DNA from: Rusavskia elegans
Lineage: Eukaryota; Ascomycota; Lecanoromycetes; Teloschistales; Teloschistaceae
Reading direction: 5' to 3'
DNA: 64,000 nt
NCBI GenBank assembly: GCA_011316305.1
Contig: SAUG01000004.1
Coordinates: 186,001-250,000, forward strand
Both the position numbers and the translations under genes were made by a program. Of this stretch, positions 35,988 to 48,278 are shown in pieces (positions within the stretch are counted from its first letter, which is position 1; the number at the start of each line of letters is the position of its first letter). Below the pieces are notes generated by a model, which was not told the DNA's origin, did no database searches, and saw only the letters and a program-made list of their open reading frames with translations.

Positions 35988-36787
35988 GGTTGGTGGAGTG
36001 TTTGCAGTGAAGCTGATGGGAGATCAAACAAGGCACAGGGGAACAGCACCTTTGAGACCCAAGGATATGAATGGGGCAGCCATGATTATTTGGAATTTGT
36101 GGGCGGTCCTCTGTAAGGCAGTCTTTTACTGTAGATCGCCGCGGCTGGCAGTCGGGGAGGACGAGGAAGGGACGCTAGAGTCCAGAGAAAGCTACCTTAA
36201 GCGTGTGGCGGTACAGATCTCGACTGAAATGGAGATGGCAAATCAACGAGCTGCCATTGTTGATCTTGATGGAAGAAACGGGAGAGACAGTCAGTCGGGT
36301 CGTTGAGAAGAATGCTGTGGTGATGATGACGATTCCTCGGGAGTGAGTGGATGAGCGGATGATGCTGTGCTCGGATAATGGGAATTGAAGAAGACTGAGT
36401 AGTGGATGCGTTGGCGGTGTGGCAGCACTCAAAGAACCATTATTATCATTCTCGTCGACGTAAGCGTGCATGGCCGTCTTCCCGCCCCGTCTCCAGTTCC
36501 CTTGGGCGGGGAAACGGTATGCTACATATATAGACTGCTTCGAACCGGTCACAGGGCAATTCTTTAGTGCTGCATGAAACCAATAATATGCCATTATTAT
36601 TATTATTGAACCTGTCTCATCCTCCTAGTTCGTTTGGAATGGTCCGGTCCGCGGTCTAGACTCATAGAGCAGTAAGGTACTCACGGCTTTTAATCGAGTA
36701 TCATCCCTTCTTCTTTGGTTGTATGATTTGCAGACCATTTGCCATGGTGCCTGCCATGACTGATATGTCTTCCAGTACGTACAAACC
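35988..36787. other. Intergenic region with short ATT microsatellite
   Basis: This holds the upstream region of the DUF3824-like gene and the 3' side of the next minus-strand gene. A short ATT microsatellite (about five units) lies at about 36592-36607. No gene is supported. Confidence 0.4.
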
Positions 36788-37499
36788 CTACATGTTTGAC
36801 CTCTCGTTCGCCCTTCCGTCCCCTTCCCTCAATCCTGCTGCATATATGCTCCCAGCTTTGATGTAGCCTTCCGACACTGTCCCCCATCCGGAATCCACCA
36901 CATCGAACTTCATCTCGTACGAGTATCCCTGTACATACGCAATGTTCAGCAGCCCCTCCAGCGTCGAGTTCATGATCCCCCACGTCAAGTGTTGCTCGCG
37001 CCCTCCGTCTCCCGGCAAGCTGTTTGACCACATGGAGATATAGCATCCGTATCGGAAGTCTTCCGTATACGGCTCTTGTTTCGCTGGCAGCCAGCCGTCG
37101 CCGATCGTGTACATCACTCCTTCGACCCCATACTGCGTCCGCCGGAGCGTCCACCCGATCGCCTCGGCGTTGATTGCGTGTCCTTGCAAATGCGCCCGCA
37201 CGATCGTTCTGGTCCCGGTGACATGGCGTACAATCGGGTATGGAGGTATCGGCGCGCCTTGCCCTCTCGCCGGCCGAGAGAGAGCTTGCAGGCTGGGCGG
37301 CGGCGTGGACGGAGGAGATCCGTTGATCTGGGACAACGCTTCGCCTGGGACAGTTGTCTCATCCTCCAATCCGCTGGAAAGAACGTCAGCCTGCCACCGT
37401 TGGGGGTCAGGGTCTATACTTCGGAGGAAGTGCTGAGGGATGACCGAGACAGCCGAGAAGCACCCAAGCCCAAATATATCTGAAGGAAGGATGTAGCAT
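36788..37499 (-). CDS. Secreted hypothetical protein (221 aa)
   Basis: Two exons, 37420-37499 and 36788-37373, joined by a 46-bp intron (GTATAG...TTCCAG, branch GGCTGAC). The first exon encodes a classic signal peptide (MLHPSFRYIWAWVLLGCLG, cleavage probably after HPSA). The mature part begins with a proline/serine-rich stretch and then a compact domain with GWTLRRTQYGVEGVMYTI, FRYGCYISMWSN and a run ending KFDVVDSGWGTVSEG. I do not recognise the family; similar small secreted proteins occur in plant-associated Dothideomycetes. There are few cysteines, so it is not a disulfide-rich effector type. Confidence 0.7.
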
Positions 37500-38731
37500 A
37501 TCGTGAAATATCCAATGATTACGAGATTTGTAACGAATTCTGCATGCTATTGTACATTTTCCCTGCTCTCCCAGTTTGACCCGCGATGCGACATCCGCCA
37601 AGCGGTCTCATTGCTTCCTCCAAACGCGCATCCGCCTGCCGTACGTAAGGCTTCAATCTGCACGCATTATTGGCACATGGATACCGAAAAGGCCGGAGAG
37701 GTCATTGTGTCTGTCCACTTCGGAGAGATTGACTTGATACGTCGCGTGGTCCCATCATACGGTCTGCCTGCCTCACGAACGGCTTCCATCTCGACTCGAA
37801 ACGACGTAGGGGCTACGGGTCAGGCACCTCGTCAGCTGTGTAGACGTATGATGGCACGGGTGATACTGTCGCATTTTCGCCTTTGGTAATCTCCGACCGA
37901 TTGTAAAACTCGTCAAATCCGATCACCAAGAGGTATGGGGTGGGGTCCAGTGCAGACATGCCAGGTACACCGAAACGCTCTGACGGAATAAACGGTCGCG
38001 GTAAGGGCCGGTAGGAATACTAATCTGAAACTGCAGTCTAATATGCCCGCTCGATTACATGACATAGATCGATAGGACGATTGACGCAAGCGAGCAAACC
38101 CATTGGATGACCTTGCCTTCTTAGCGGCATTTGACCCTGGCTCCACGCTATGCCTCGTTGATATTAGGATGGCGCCGCACGGTCGGTTCCATACGGGGGC
38201 AGGGTCGGTCTGCCAAGGATACAGGATTGATAGGATCCAGCCCCATTCGCGGGTCCAGGCGCTTATTGGCCGGATACAGCACACATTTGAGTGGTTTAAC
38301 CTGGGGGTTTATACAGAACAGCGAGCTTTTATTCTATTTCCTGGAAGCATGCTCGTAGAAAGCACGGTCAATCTGCTCGAGACCTAGGGCCAAGCTCCGC
38401 ATTCACCATCAATTCCCGAGTTATGCCATCCACTGCCGGACTGAGCTCCGTGAACCCCGGAGTCGAATGCCCGTGTTTACACTCTCAAGCGTGCAATGAC
38501 CGTCAGATTCGTTCTCTCGTCTTACCATGGATAAATCATTGAAGGGTGAATCAATGCTGTATATGAAGCAGCTGCTGGCTTTTGAGGAGGTCAGCTTCGC
38601 CTATCAAACCACCAAAGTACGTCCTATTCCATAGCACCTCCCATTCGACCTTTGCAAGACCGTGGCCATATCGAAGGGAAGCATCCATTCCGAGAGGACG
38701 CTGGCTGATAGGATTCGCACATAGAACCATC
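37500..38731. other. Intergenic region between divergent secreted-protein genes
   Basis: 1.2 kb flanked by the upstream ends of two genes for secreted proteins. An open frame of 128 codons on the plus strand (37503-37889) has no recognisable domain. The frame of the next gene is open upstream to 38582 but a signal peptide begins only at 38732. Confidence 0.4.
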
Positions 38732-39091
38732 ATGCAACTCCTCGCACTTTTTCCAACCTTTCTCCTCGCCTTCCTTGCCTGCGGCTATGATTTGAACCGG
38801 TCCATTGGCGAGTTGAACATGACCGCGACCGATATCCTCGTATGTCCAAATCAACCAAATGCTATCGACATACTTTGCGGCGGCGAACTCAGCAGCGACA
38901 AACATGGGCCAATGAGGATGTGTTTTCCTCGAGATTCGGCTTGCGACCTCAACAGTGACGACATGTTCGAGGCCTGTAAATGGTGCCACTGTAGACATGG
39001 GCAGTTTGTTTGTGATCATCACGCCACGGTACCAGGCGGAGAATGGGCAATAAATTATGCCCGGAACGTTGGATGCAACTGCAATGGCTGA
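38732..39091 (+). CDS. Small cysteine-rich secreted protein (candidate effector)
   Basis: 119 residues from the Met at 38732, chosen because a signal peptide starts there (MQLLALFPTFLLAFLACG). The mature part of about 100 residues contains ten cysteines in a pattern including VCPN, ILCGG, RMCFP, ACDL, EACKWCHCRHGQFVCDHH and a GCNCNG end. Small size, secretion signal and high cysteine content are the usual criteria for apoplastic effectors or hydrophobin/antimicrobial-like proteins in fungi. No named family was recognised. Confidence 0.7.
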   Translation: MQLLALFPTFLLAFLACGYDLNRSIGELNMTATDILVCPNQPNAIDILCGGELSSDKHGPMRMCFPRDSACDLNSDDMFEACKWCHCRHGQFVCDHHATVPGGEWAINYARNVGCNCNG

Positions 39092-39390
39092 TGGGAAGGA
39101 GAACATAGTGGGATTTCTGGGTTATCAATTACATTCGTTCAATCGACCGAGCCTTGTACCAGTAATAACAATCTGGCAGTTTCAAGAATGCTCTTTCCAC
39201 TTACTTTACTTCCTGTTTGTAACCTCCTTGATGGCGATGTTCGAATATCGAGGTCAGCGGTATGACGTCGAGGTCGAGGAACTTGATCATACCCACCACT
39301 GCTGCACCAGATCCAGTCGTAATGATATTCCGATAGCATCTACACCCAACGAATAAATATCAGTGTTCAACAGAACGCTTGCTACTTACG

Positions 39391-39939
39391 ATGACCATGT
39401 CCAAAGATGCTCTGACACCCTTGAAAGAGCTTCGTGTTTCGTCGCATCAGATTCCGTCCCTCGGTCGGATCCCCAATACTTCGATTCAGGAAAAGCCCCT
39501 TCTCGTCTACCACTCTGCTTTCCCTGCGGGTACGTCTGCCTCCACGATTGAATCTCACCTGACGACCGTCGGGGTGGTGGATCCGCAATGGCGATACACA
39601 ATGTACTCCACCAGCCACTTCCATTCAAATACGCATGAAGTTCTCTCGATTGCATCCGGCAAAGCCAAGCTCTGCTTTGGCGGAGAAGATAATCCAAAAC
39701 GAGTGGAACCTGTGATGGAGCAAGGGGATGTCATTGTAGTGCCGGCTGGGGTTGCACATAGGCTTCTTGAGGACATAGATGGTGGCTTTAGCATGGTCGG
39801 AAGTTATCCAAAAGGGAGAAGCTGGGACATGTGCTATGGAAAAGAGGAGGAGGATGAGAAGGTCAAGGGCATTGAGCACTTGGGGTGGTTTGATCGAGAT
39901 CCGATCTATGGTCATGCGGGTCCAGCTTTGAATGTGTAG
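39391..39939 (+). CDS. YjlB-type cupin-domain protein
   Basis: 182 residues from ATG 39391 (or 180 from 39397; both have A at -3). A single cupin barrel is visible: motif 1 HFHSNTHEVLSIASGKAKLCFGG supplies two His and a Glu, and motif 2 GDVIVVPAGVAHRLL supplies the third His, so the metal site is intact. MVGSYPKG and GIEHLGWFDRDPIYG follow. The closest known pattern is bacterial YjlB and its fungal relatives. The substrate is unknown. The gene ends convergent with the G-alpha gene. Confidence 0.82.
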   Translation: MTMSKDALTPLKELRVSSHQIPSLGRIPNTSIQEKPLLVYHSAFPAGTSASTIESHLTTVGVVDPQWRYTMYSTSHFHSNTHEVLSIASGKAKLCFGGEDNPKRVEPVMEQGDVIVVPAGVAHRLLEDIDGGFSMVGSYPKGRSWDMCYGKEEEDEKVKGIEHLGWFDRDPIYGHAGPALNV

Positions 39940-40880
39940 CGAACGCAGATACTAAAACCCTGTCGTGTTTGGAGAGTCTGGACAGGTTGTGCCCGTGCCC
40001 GAAAAGCGTAGTGAAGACGGACAGTCTCGTGTCGTGGTGTACTCATGTACTGACCATTCATCACAATGTCAACATGGGGGAATATTGCGAAAGCCTCTTG
40101 TGTTGCGCCTTTCTCAACCCGATCATGTTCGTAATGAGAATCAAAGGTAGTAGGACTTCCCGCCTGATGTCCTATAAGCTGGCAGGTGCTTTGCTTTGCT
40201 TTGCGAAAACGTCTGGTCACAACCGTTGACTGGTTTTGGAATTGCTTGTTGGGCCTTATCAGGCAAACACATCCCGTTGCCTACCAGTGAGCTCCTCTGG
40301 GTATAAAAGGTCTTCGTCGCTCCACTTATGTCAAAAAGGAGCCTGAGGGGAGACGAAGCAATGGAGATGATCGGAGAATTTATCTTCCTTGTCCTACGGA
40401 TCCGGACAAGTATTCTACCTACTCGTTCAACTATGGCGTTGCAGTCGTAGAGCATATGGGCCACATCCGGTGGCTTGCCAAAAACATATCCAAGCGTGTA
40501 GCTTGGACCAAATGCTACCATCCACGTCTTGAGCTACCCAGAGACGTGGCGGGCGACCATCTCCGACACCAGTCATCGATCAAGATGGACAGGCTGATCG
40601 AAAAGGCCGATGACCATGCGACCAAATTGACCAGACTGACCTGCTACATTGCCATGTGCCCAAGGCTTATTCAAAGGCATCGAAGCGTGGAAGGATCGAG
40701 CTGCCAACGCCAATCGCCCGAGACGCCTACCCAATCCTCTTGCCAACCCATTATGAGTATAAGATTCTTTTCACCCCTCCAACTCCCCAGAGGCGTGGCA
40801 CGTCTATTAAGAGGACGCGATACTGGTATGTACAAACAGACAAGGGTCATAACGTTGAATCGACAGAACAGGTCAGATGC
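39940..40880. other. Convergent intergenic region
   Basis: This separates the stop codons of the cupin and G-alpha genes. Open frames on the plus strand near its right end (40456-40914) run antisense into the last G-alpha exon and are not supported. Confidence 0.4.
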
Positions 40881-42233
40881 TCACAATATGCCGGTCTCTG
40901 CCAATGCGTTGTGAAGGATCGTGTCTTTGACCGCGGCGAAAACAAGGCGAATATTTGAGGTGTCGGTGGCTTGAGTGAGACTTCAAGGCCTGATTAATTG
41001 AGGTAGCTAAAGCCGTGGGATCCATGACTTACTGTGGATATAGGTTCAAGTGTGCCCGGTTGACTTGATTGAATCTCCATAGTAGGTACTTGGCTGCTCG
41101 ATTTGCGTCGTTCCCTCCCGAGTAGTCAGGGAAGTAGCTCCCCAGTGGTGATCGAGCGAGCTTGGCCTTGAATAAATCGACCTTATTAAGGAAAAGGATA
41201 ATGCTGGTCCGCATGAACCATCGTGAGTTGACGACCGAGTCGAACAGCACTAGACTTTCCATCATCCGGTTCTAGGTCGTTTCTGTTAGTGCTGCCCGAT
41301 GTTGTTGGCAGCAAAGTTGCTCACCTGGTTACTCTCTTCAAGAAGCACCTGGTCGTACTCGCTTAGAGCGACGCAGAATATGATTGATGTTACATTCTCA
41401 AAGCAGTGGATCCACTTCTTCCTTTCGCTTCTTTGACCACCGACATCGAACATGCTGCATTTCGTTAGTCGCCTAGTCGCCTAGTCGCCAAGGGGAGAGG
41501 TATCCATGCCCCTGGCACTCACTGTATGCTTAACTGGCCCATTGTGAAACGCGTCTCGTATATACCTGTCGTCTTTGTTCGGGCACGCAAGACATCTGCT
41601 TCAATGGGTATGTAATCGGATGCGCCGATCCTAACGACCTCGTCAAAAAAGCTAGAGCAGTCAGCCTCATGCGACCTGAAAAGAATGTTAGGAACCCCGT
41701 ACTAAGGTGCTGAGTCCATCAGATAGAACTCGCTCTGGTGTTCCATGATGTCTGCGATGCTTGGGTCCTTCCAGATGGCGACGATGGACTCAGCCACTCT
41801 TGGATCTAAAGGGGTGTGGGGATCTGGATCGACCTGGTAATCCAGAAGATAGTCGCTATTGTCTCGGTTATGAGGGTTGCGTGGCTCTATATCGAATTGT
41901 CGCATCGCTCCTATCAAGGCTTTCGCGCAATCCAGGACGTTCTTGTATATCGTCAGACGGTACAATGCTAGCTCATCTTTTGTATAACCATTCTGGTGGA
42001 TGATCTTCATCTGCTTCACTATCGTTGATTTTCCACTTTCTCCAGAACCTTCTCCATGTCAGGCTCGGCTGGTGGATAGACACAAAGGGTTTGGGGGAGA
42101 ACCGACCTAGAAGCAGAATCTTGCATTCTTTGCGTAGCCTTCTTGAGTCTTCCTCAAGTTTTTGATCAATCATCCGACTTCTTTTCCTCTTCTCCTCTTC
42201 CTCACTATTCTCGGAACTTTGACAGGCGCCCAT
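40881..42233 (-). CDS. Group III heterotrimeric G-protein alpha subunit (GNA-3/GanB-like)
   Basis: Six exons: 42107-42233, 41703-42048, 41523-41651, 41325-41454, 41033-41271 and 40881-40980, giving 356 residues, the usual length. MGACQSS carries the N-myristoylation Gly2 and palmitoylation Cys4. The P-loop GSGESGKST is split by intron 1. Further motifs are [15 protein letters not shown] (switch I with the catalytic Arg), [12 protein letters not shown] (switch II with the catalytic Gln), FLNKVDLF (guanine specificity) and the C-terminal ETGIL. Start MGAC and 356 residues place it with fungal group III subunits, which link nutrient sensing to adenylyl cyclase and control conidiation and development. 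It acts at the inner face of the plasma membrane. All introns are GT-AG, 51-68 bp. No lesion is seen. Confidence 0.93.
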
Positions 42234-44079
42234 ACTGTGCCACACGAAGGGCTGTTCAGCCCACTCCTTCGATGTAGTCGCTGTGATGATGTCTGCCGCG
42301 CCCGCTTGGGGCGATCAGGAACTCGACGTCAAAGACTCTTGAGAAGGTGTGGTGTGTCAAGCTATCCCTGACGCTTCGACGAAGGCGAGCCACCGGGGTT
42401 GACGGTGCGAGCGGTACGTTGTCAATCGATACCTCGAATTCTCTGTCCACTCCGTAGCCCTTGTATGATCAATTAGGAGGCTGTAGGGAACAAGCCTTTG
42501 CGCGTGCTGGACCTTAGAGGCAGATGGGATCGGAATGGCCGCGACTGGAAGCCAGCGTCATGGGTCTGGCGTGGGCGCTGCAATGGTTGGTTCAAGGCGG
42601 ATCTATCGACAGAGGACTGTTAGCGCTTGCGAGCCATTGACAAGTACAGAGATGAGTCTTACAAACACGAAAGGCACTGTGAGAGAGCGACAAGTAAGTA
42701 GAAGTAGCACTACCTGATGGACGTTCAGACGAAAGCTAGTTGCTGGCAGCGGCGGTGGGGTGCGGCTTCGTCAACGTAAGCGGCCAATCATAGCAGCTGA
42801 GGCAAAGCAATTGGACGATGCAGAGAAGCGACAAGACTGAACGCAAGCAGCGGACGGGGGAGTGGAATAGCGCCTTGTGCCTCGTGCGGTCCTCGTGGGA
42901 TTCGCGGCCAGCAGCTGGGTGGAATGCAGGTGGGTAGTTAGAGGCGAGACGAGAGCGGTGTCTTTGCGACTGCAGGGTGCACGGTTGTTGGCAGGGCTGG
43001 ATTGCAGGCCACGGGGGATGCTGATGGCTGCTGTTCCGAGGACCGGTTCTCAGATGACTTTACCGATGCTGTGCTTCCGTAGCCAGGTCGGTGATGAGGT
43101 TGAGCAGCTTGGGAGAGATCGTCCGGACTCCGCTGAGGTTAGAGTGGTCGTGGACTCCCTGACCGACTAGCTGACCCGATCGACGCCATCCAAGCAAGTG
43201 GGGAAATCCGCCAGGGGAAGGATGAGGATGATGCTTTTAAACACCGACTCTTCTGCTCCACAGCCAGCTGCGGAGGATTGTTGCATTGCAGCAGCTGTTG
43301 CTAGCCAGAGTCCCAACACCCCCACAGTCCCATTTTCGTGCCGACCTGGAGGGTACGGTACGCTCGTTGATGGCAGCTCGCTTGCATTACCCCCGTACCT
43401 GGTGCGAGTATTCCAATGGCTGTATTACAGGCGAGACAGGGGGGCCAACAGTTCGCGCATCAACAATGTTCGTGGGTCAATCTGTGGAATTGTGAAGCAG
43501 TGTATCAAGGAGAAGTCGATACATCGACGCCCAACAAATGTATCGGCTTCAACGTGCAAGAACAGTGTCGTATCCACACCTCATCCTTGCAGTGCACCGT
43601 ACTCATTGTTGAGCGCGGAAGCCACTGGTAGTGTTCTGGACGTCAAATCTCAGGCATGGACGGAGAATGATCGTTCGGTGGCAGCATTGTCTTCGGAGCG
43701 TTCTATCACGTATCCTCAACCTCTCGATCTTGATACTCTAGTCTGGATCCCTTTATCCTTTATTTCCAGAGCTCGCCTGCCCCTCTTAACTAGCCCTTGA
43801 TACAGATGGAGCTATTGAACAAAAGGACTTTCCATGCCCAAAGCCTCTAAGTGGAGGTCATTTTCCCTCAGGCAAAGTAGAGAAGACGTAGCGCCTCGCT
43901 TATATGCAAATTCGTCTCAAGAACATGCAGATCATACCCGGTCTATTGACTTGCACGTGCTCGTGAACTCGTTATACGCAACGTGAATGAGGGCAGTGGC
44001 GTCGACGGCCGCGGGCACGAATGCGGAGTCACTCTTAAAGAGATTCCGACTGGTATATCAAGATGCAGACCGTACCCAT
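42234..44079. promoter_or_regulatory. Long upstream region of the G-alpha gene
   Basis: 1.85 kb between the G-alpha start and the cullin stop, both genes on the minus strand. Several overlapping open frames on the plus strand (for example 43198-43800) have mixed, low-complexity composition and no domain. The length is well above the local norm, consistent with a large regulatory region or long 5' untranslated leader for a signalling gene. Confidence 0.4.
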
Positions 44080-46682
44080 TCAAGCCACATAGCCCAACTC
44101 CTCGCCCTCCAACCGTTCTAAATACTCCTTCTCGATCAATTGATCAATTGACTTTTTGATATCCGGGATTTTGGGCGTGAAGCGGGATTTGATCTGTGAG
44201 ATGGTTTCTTGCACCAGCTGGACATGCTTCATCTTCTTGCGGGATTTCATAATCCGGACGATTGCAGACTAGAGATTGGATTAGCGTCCTTGTTGCAAGG
44301 TATGGTAGAAAAAGTGACCACTAACCTGCATGAGCCATTTCCGATCTTCCTCGATCGTCTTGTGTGTATCTTCCACTTCCTGTTTGCTCTCGGATTTGAT
44401 AGCGATGTTAAGATTGACCTTGACTTTCTTGGATTTGAAGTTGTAGTTCAGTGCATATCTCGTTCCCGGCTCCGCTTTGGCGTCCTCCGGAATCGTATTC
44501 AGAACCTTGTATTTGACGAGGACACCAAGGGAGGGATCGAACACTTCTGCGTTCAGCATTGTGGCGGCCAGAAGCTCTTCATAGGGTATCTCTTCTTGGT
44601 CGTTGAAAAGCAACAGTATTGCCATCTGATAAGTGGACACCATAAGTGTGTAAGGGATCTTGGTGTTCTTGATGTAGTTTGCTTTGAGCTCGCCTTTACA
44701 GAGTTGCCATAGCCAGGTAAGTTTCCGCCCACTGTGTTTGTCGAAGTAGAAGCTCTCGAAACGCTTGTAAGTTTTGACGATTTCTGTGGGAGCGGCAAAG
44801 TTCGTGTTGGCCGGTTGCAAGGGCCAGAAACCGGTACCAAGGATCTGGTAATGTGGGTCGACAGCCTTCTTCAAGTCGTCGTCATCAAGAAGTTTGGATT
44901 GCCAATCTTTATAGTGCGAGTTCAAGTCTTTGGAGATCTGGATGTCCTGGAACATGCGCTGGAGTTTATTAGTGTATTCGTATCCGCAGGCTTCTTTCAG
45001 CTTGCTGATCATGTTCGTTTCCGCGTCTTCGGAAGCTGAATTGGCGTGCACCAAACGCTTGGCCAACGTTCGTGAGTAGAATTTCTGGAAGACATCTTTG
45101 TCCTCGATGTACTTGAAAACCGTCATGATTTGTGCGAGTGAGGCTTCGAGGTCTGCTTCCTCGACACTCTTACCGCTCTTCTTGAGTAGTGAGTCTGCGT
45201 ACTTGGCAAGCAGTTCGGGCGAGCGGGTGGATCCGGTCTTACAGACTTTGTTTCGATTGACAAATTCTTTGCATGCATTGTCCAAGGATCGGACGAATTC
45301 GGACTCGCCGTTGAACGCATCATCCACAAGTTTCTGATACTGCGTGTGAACTTCGAGTAGTGCGTCAACGTATGTCTTGGGCTCCAATTCCTTGTCTGTA
45401 CCAGCAGCAACCTTCTCCACGTTAGCAAGACCGCATTTTCGCACGTGGTGTTCGAATCTGCTCCGGAGTGGATCCAGTCCGTCTACGATCCGGTTGAGCA
45501 GTCGGTACATCCGCGCAAGATCTTCTTGTCGGTCGTTGTCAAGCAGCACTTGGAATTCGTCTCGAAGTAAGGGCGAGTGGCCGGTTACCAGGACTTCCAA
45601 ACAATTCTTCATCAGGGGCGACATGATGTCTGGATGTAGATATAGCCCAACGCGGTCCTTCTCCTCTTCAAGGCGGGTTTCAGCCTTTTTCATGTACTCG
45701 ACCACGCTATTCTCGGCCACGAATTGGGAGGATTCCTTCTCGTAATAAGTTTTGGTAGCGGCAAGGAAAGGCTTTTCGAAATGGAAGCGGTAGACGTCCA
45801 GCGTAGACTTGGTGCTGTCTGTCTCATCCAGCCCGAGGGAGACGAAAGAGTCGACAATACTCTTGATCTGGGCTTGTTCGATGGTCTCGCCATTCCGCTG
45901 CTTCTCGACCATTTTGAGCACTGCCGCCATAACCTTCTCGGTTATGTCCTTGAACAGCACTTCCCGCCATTGGACAAGGTGAAGTGTGTAGACATCGTAG
46001 ATGTCCTTTTTGCCCTCATCGATTTCCCGTTTGACCCAATGCCGGTTGAGGTATCGGAAGAGATGGTTCGTGTACTTGGCAGCGGTGGTGTAGCGGTTCC
46101 ATTCTCGGATGTAGAAGCTCAACAAAGCTTCGTCTTCGTGAGTTTTACTCTGTTCGAGGATTTCCGACAGGTGTTTCCCAAGGTATAGCTTAAGGTTTTT
46201 GTAGAGATCTTCTCCAAGGAGGTGCGCTGTTCGAGGTCAGCACGGACAAGGCGAGTAGACCAGGGAGGAGCGTGCGACAGACCTCCTCGATGTGATTGCG
46301 TTCCGATTATGCCACCATGGCCGGCCCCAACTGCTTTCTGCGAAGTACAGAAATTGTGAACAGCACTGTACACTAGTTAGTCTTAGGGAAGGAATGGCCG
46401 CGCATGATGGCATACGTGTAGATGCCCATATACTGCGATGATTGTTAGCAATTTGGTGCGATATAAGTGGCACGGAAGGCAACATACGGTTCCCATGTCC
46501 ACACCCTCCCTCAAATTTCTCATGATGCGCTCCACTCCTATCTCCAAGAACGACCAGCTGTATGGGGTATGGCAGTCAGCATATGCTTGCTCTTGGCCAC
46601 TGTGACAGGATCAAGGTCTTGAAGTTACTCACGTTGCGGCAAGGTCATCCCTATTAGGTGGAGGAGGCATAGTAATTGTCAT
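44080..46682 (-). CDS. CUL1: Cullin-1 (Cdc53), SCF ubiquitin-ligase scaffold
   Basis: Six exons: 46633-46682, 46488-46557, 46416-46432 (17 nt), 46283-46365, 44326-46226 and 44080-44268, giving 769 residues, normal for cullin-1. The N-terminus binds the Skp1/F-box module ([18 protein letters not shown], then [13 protein letters not shown]). The long exon contains the cullin repeats ([34 protein letters not shown]) and the cullin-homology domain ([13 protein letters not shown] segment). The last exon contains the neddylation site [13 protein letters not shown] and the winged helix ending [14 protein letters not shown]. The protein assembles SCF E3 ligases in nucleus and cytoplasm and is activated by Nedd8. 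Introns are 50-75 bp. Confidence 0.94.
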
Positions 46683-48278
46683 CTTGCCGGCGAAGAGCGC
46701 TGTTTTGGTGAGGATGATTTGAAAGTTTTAAAGGAGTACTTGAGAAGCGGTTGAGGCCGTAAAAGCCATCCAGCTCTTCCAGGATGATGATATCGCCCTC
46801 TTCACCTGGCAGACCGGGCTACGCAGTCCTCCGATTCAAATAAGCTATGTCGCGGTGGTTCCTCGATGATAATGTAGATGGTTGACAGCCCAAGTTCGAT
46901 ATATGGTGGGCTACGTGAGCTCGATGGAGACTTGAGGGTGGGAGAGAGCTTGCTGGTGATACAGCAGTCGCTATTGAAAGAATGATGCGTGGAAGTGACC
47001 CTGGAGTAAGTGACGAGTTGTTATACTAGGATCGGGGAGGTGAAATGTTGAACCTGCGAGTCACAACGTGCAGCAATGCTGAAAAGTGACGTACTTGTGG
47101 CTGCAGCCTACGAGCGCGGCTAGGGCGATTTTCGATTAAATTCCAGTACGAGTAGTGGCTTTTGATGGCCTTACAAGGCGGGTATGACCAACCCCATAAA
47201 ATGGCTTACCCCTGTTCTACATGAACACGTACTCGAGATAAATACACTGTTTGCCGTCGGCCACTACCTTGGTTTTGGCATAGTCAACTTCGTTTTGGCT
47301 TTACTCGTGTCGCTCAGAAGTCTAAGCTATTTTGTCTCCCGTTGTCGCCCAGGCGCTAGCTCAGACTTCTGGGCCTTACAAGTAGACATGAACCTTTCGC
47401 TTGACTAGACTCTCTGCCTTGAATAGTACGGGCTCTGACCTTTCCGCGCGACTGGAACTCCATATTACATGGCTCAGTTGTTTTGAAGACTTCCTTGGGA
47501 CGATGGCGCTTACCATGTCAACAGCACTATCTTGCTATCCAGCTCAGACGGGACCGCTGTCGATTTTGCAGAGCCTGGCACTTCTTGTGAATACGCTGAG
47601 CCTCGACACTTTTTCGAGACCACTCATGTATTTCGTTTGCTTTGGAAGTGACAATTGGCCCATCCGCTTACAACAGTACTGAGCAGGCTCGGCGAGTCGG
47701 CAGGCCCTCGAGGCCGCTTGACATCCCGCGTTTGAGTATCGCGGCAATCTGCGGATATCGCGTGAAAATCTCAAATAGATTCACCCTTGTCGAACGAATG
47801 TGACGACTGTGTAAGCTTTAACGTTGTTCTGACGGTGTCACCGGTCCTGATGTCAATCAGGATACTAAGCTTTGGTTCTAATGACGGGTGCGCGAATTAT
47901 ATGTCCCTAGCTGGGTGTGGTGTATTCATACTTAGAACCACTTGCTATTTCTGGTCTCCATGCGACATCGTCCTGTTTTGATCTGTCGCAAGACCCATCA
48001 AGAGGGCCCTGCCTCGAACCTATGCCCTTGGCCAACCAATGGGAAGACTGATCATAATTTTATGGGTAAACGCTCTAGACCCCTAGACGATAGCCATACA
48101 GTCGGCTGTTTCGCTTCTCTACTTTGTTGCTACTGCACGGACGTCCATCACAGTTTTGCTCGATGCTTTGCTGCAGGCGGCTGAAACCATTTACCATCAG
48201 GGAAGGATAAAATAGACTGGTCCTATGCAGTTCTCCCAAATATCCGTGTCCGATTGCCTCGAACAGCGGTTCTCCAAG
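46683..48278. other. Divergent intergenic region
   Basis: 1.6 kb between the start of cullin-1 and the start of a secreted-protein gene; both promoters lie here. Short overlapping frames at 47180-48180 have no recognisable domain. Confidence 0.4.

Noticed and set aside
40456..40914. 152-codon plus-strand frame
   Set aside because: Its right end is antisense to the last G-alpha exon, which is confirmed by the conserved C-terminal sequence.
21026..42233. Functional signalling unit of receptor-like gene, G-alpha and K+ channel
   Set aside because: The genes are 7-20 kb apart with unrelated genes between them, and the receptor-like gene is decayed; proximity is likely chance.
43198..43800. 200-codon plus-strand frame in the G-alpha upstream region
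   Set aside because: No domain, no signal peptide, irregular composition; overlapping frames of similar quality exist in the same place.
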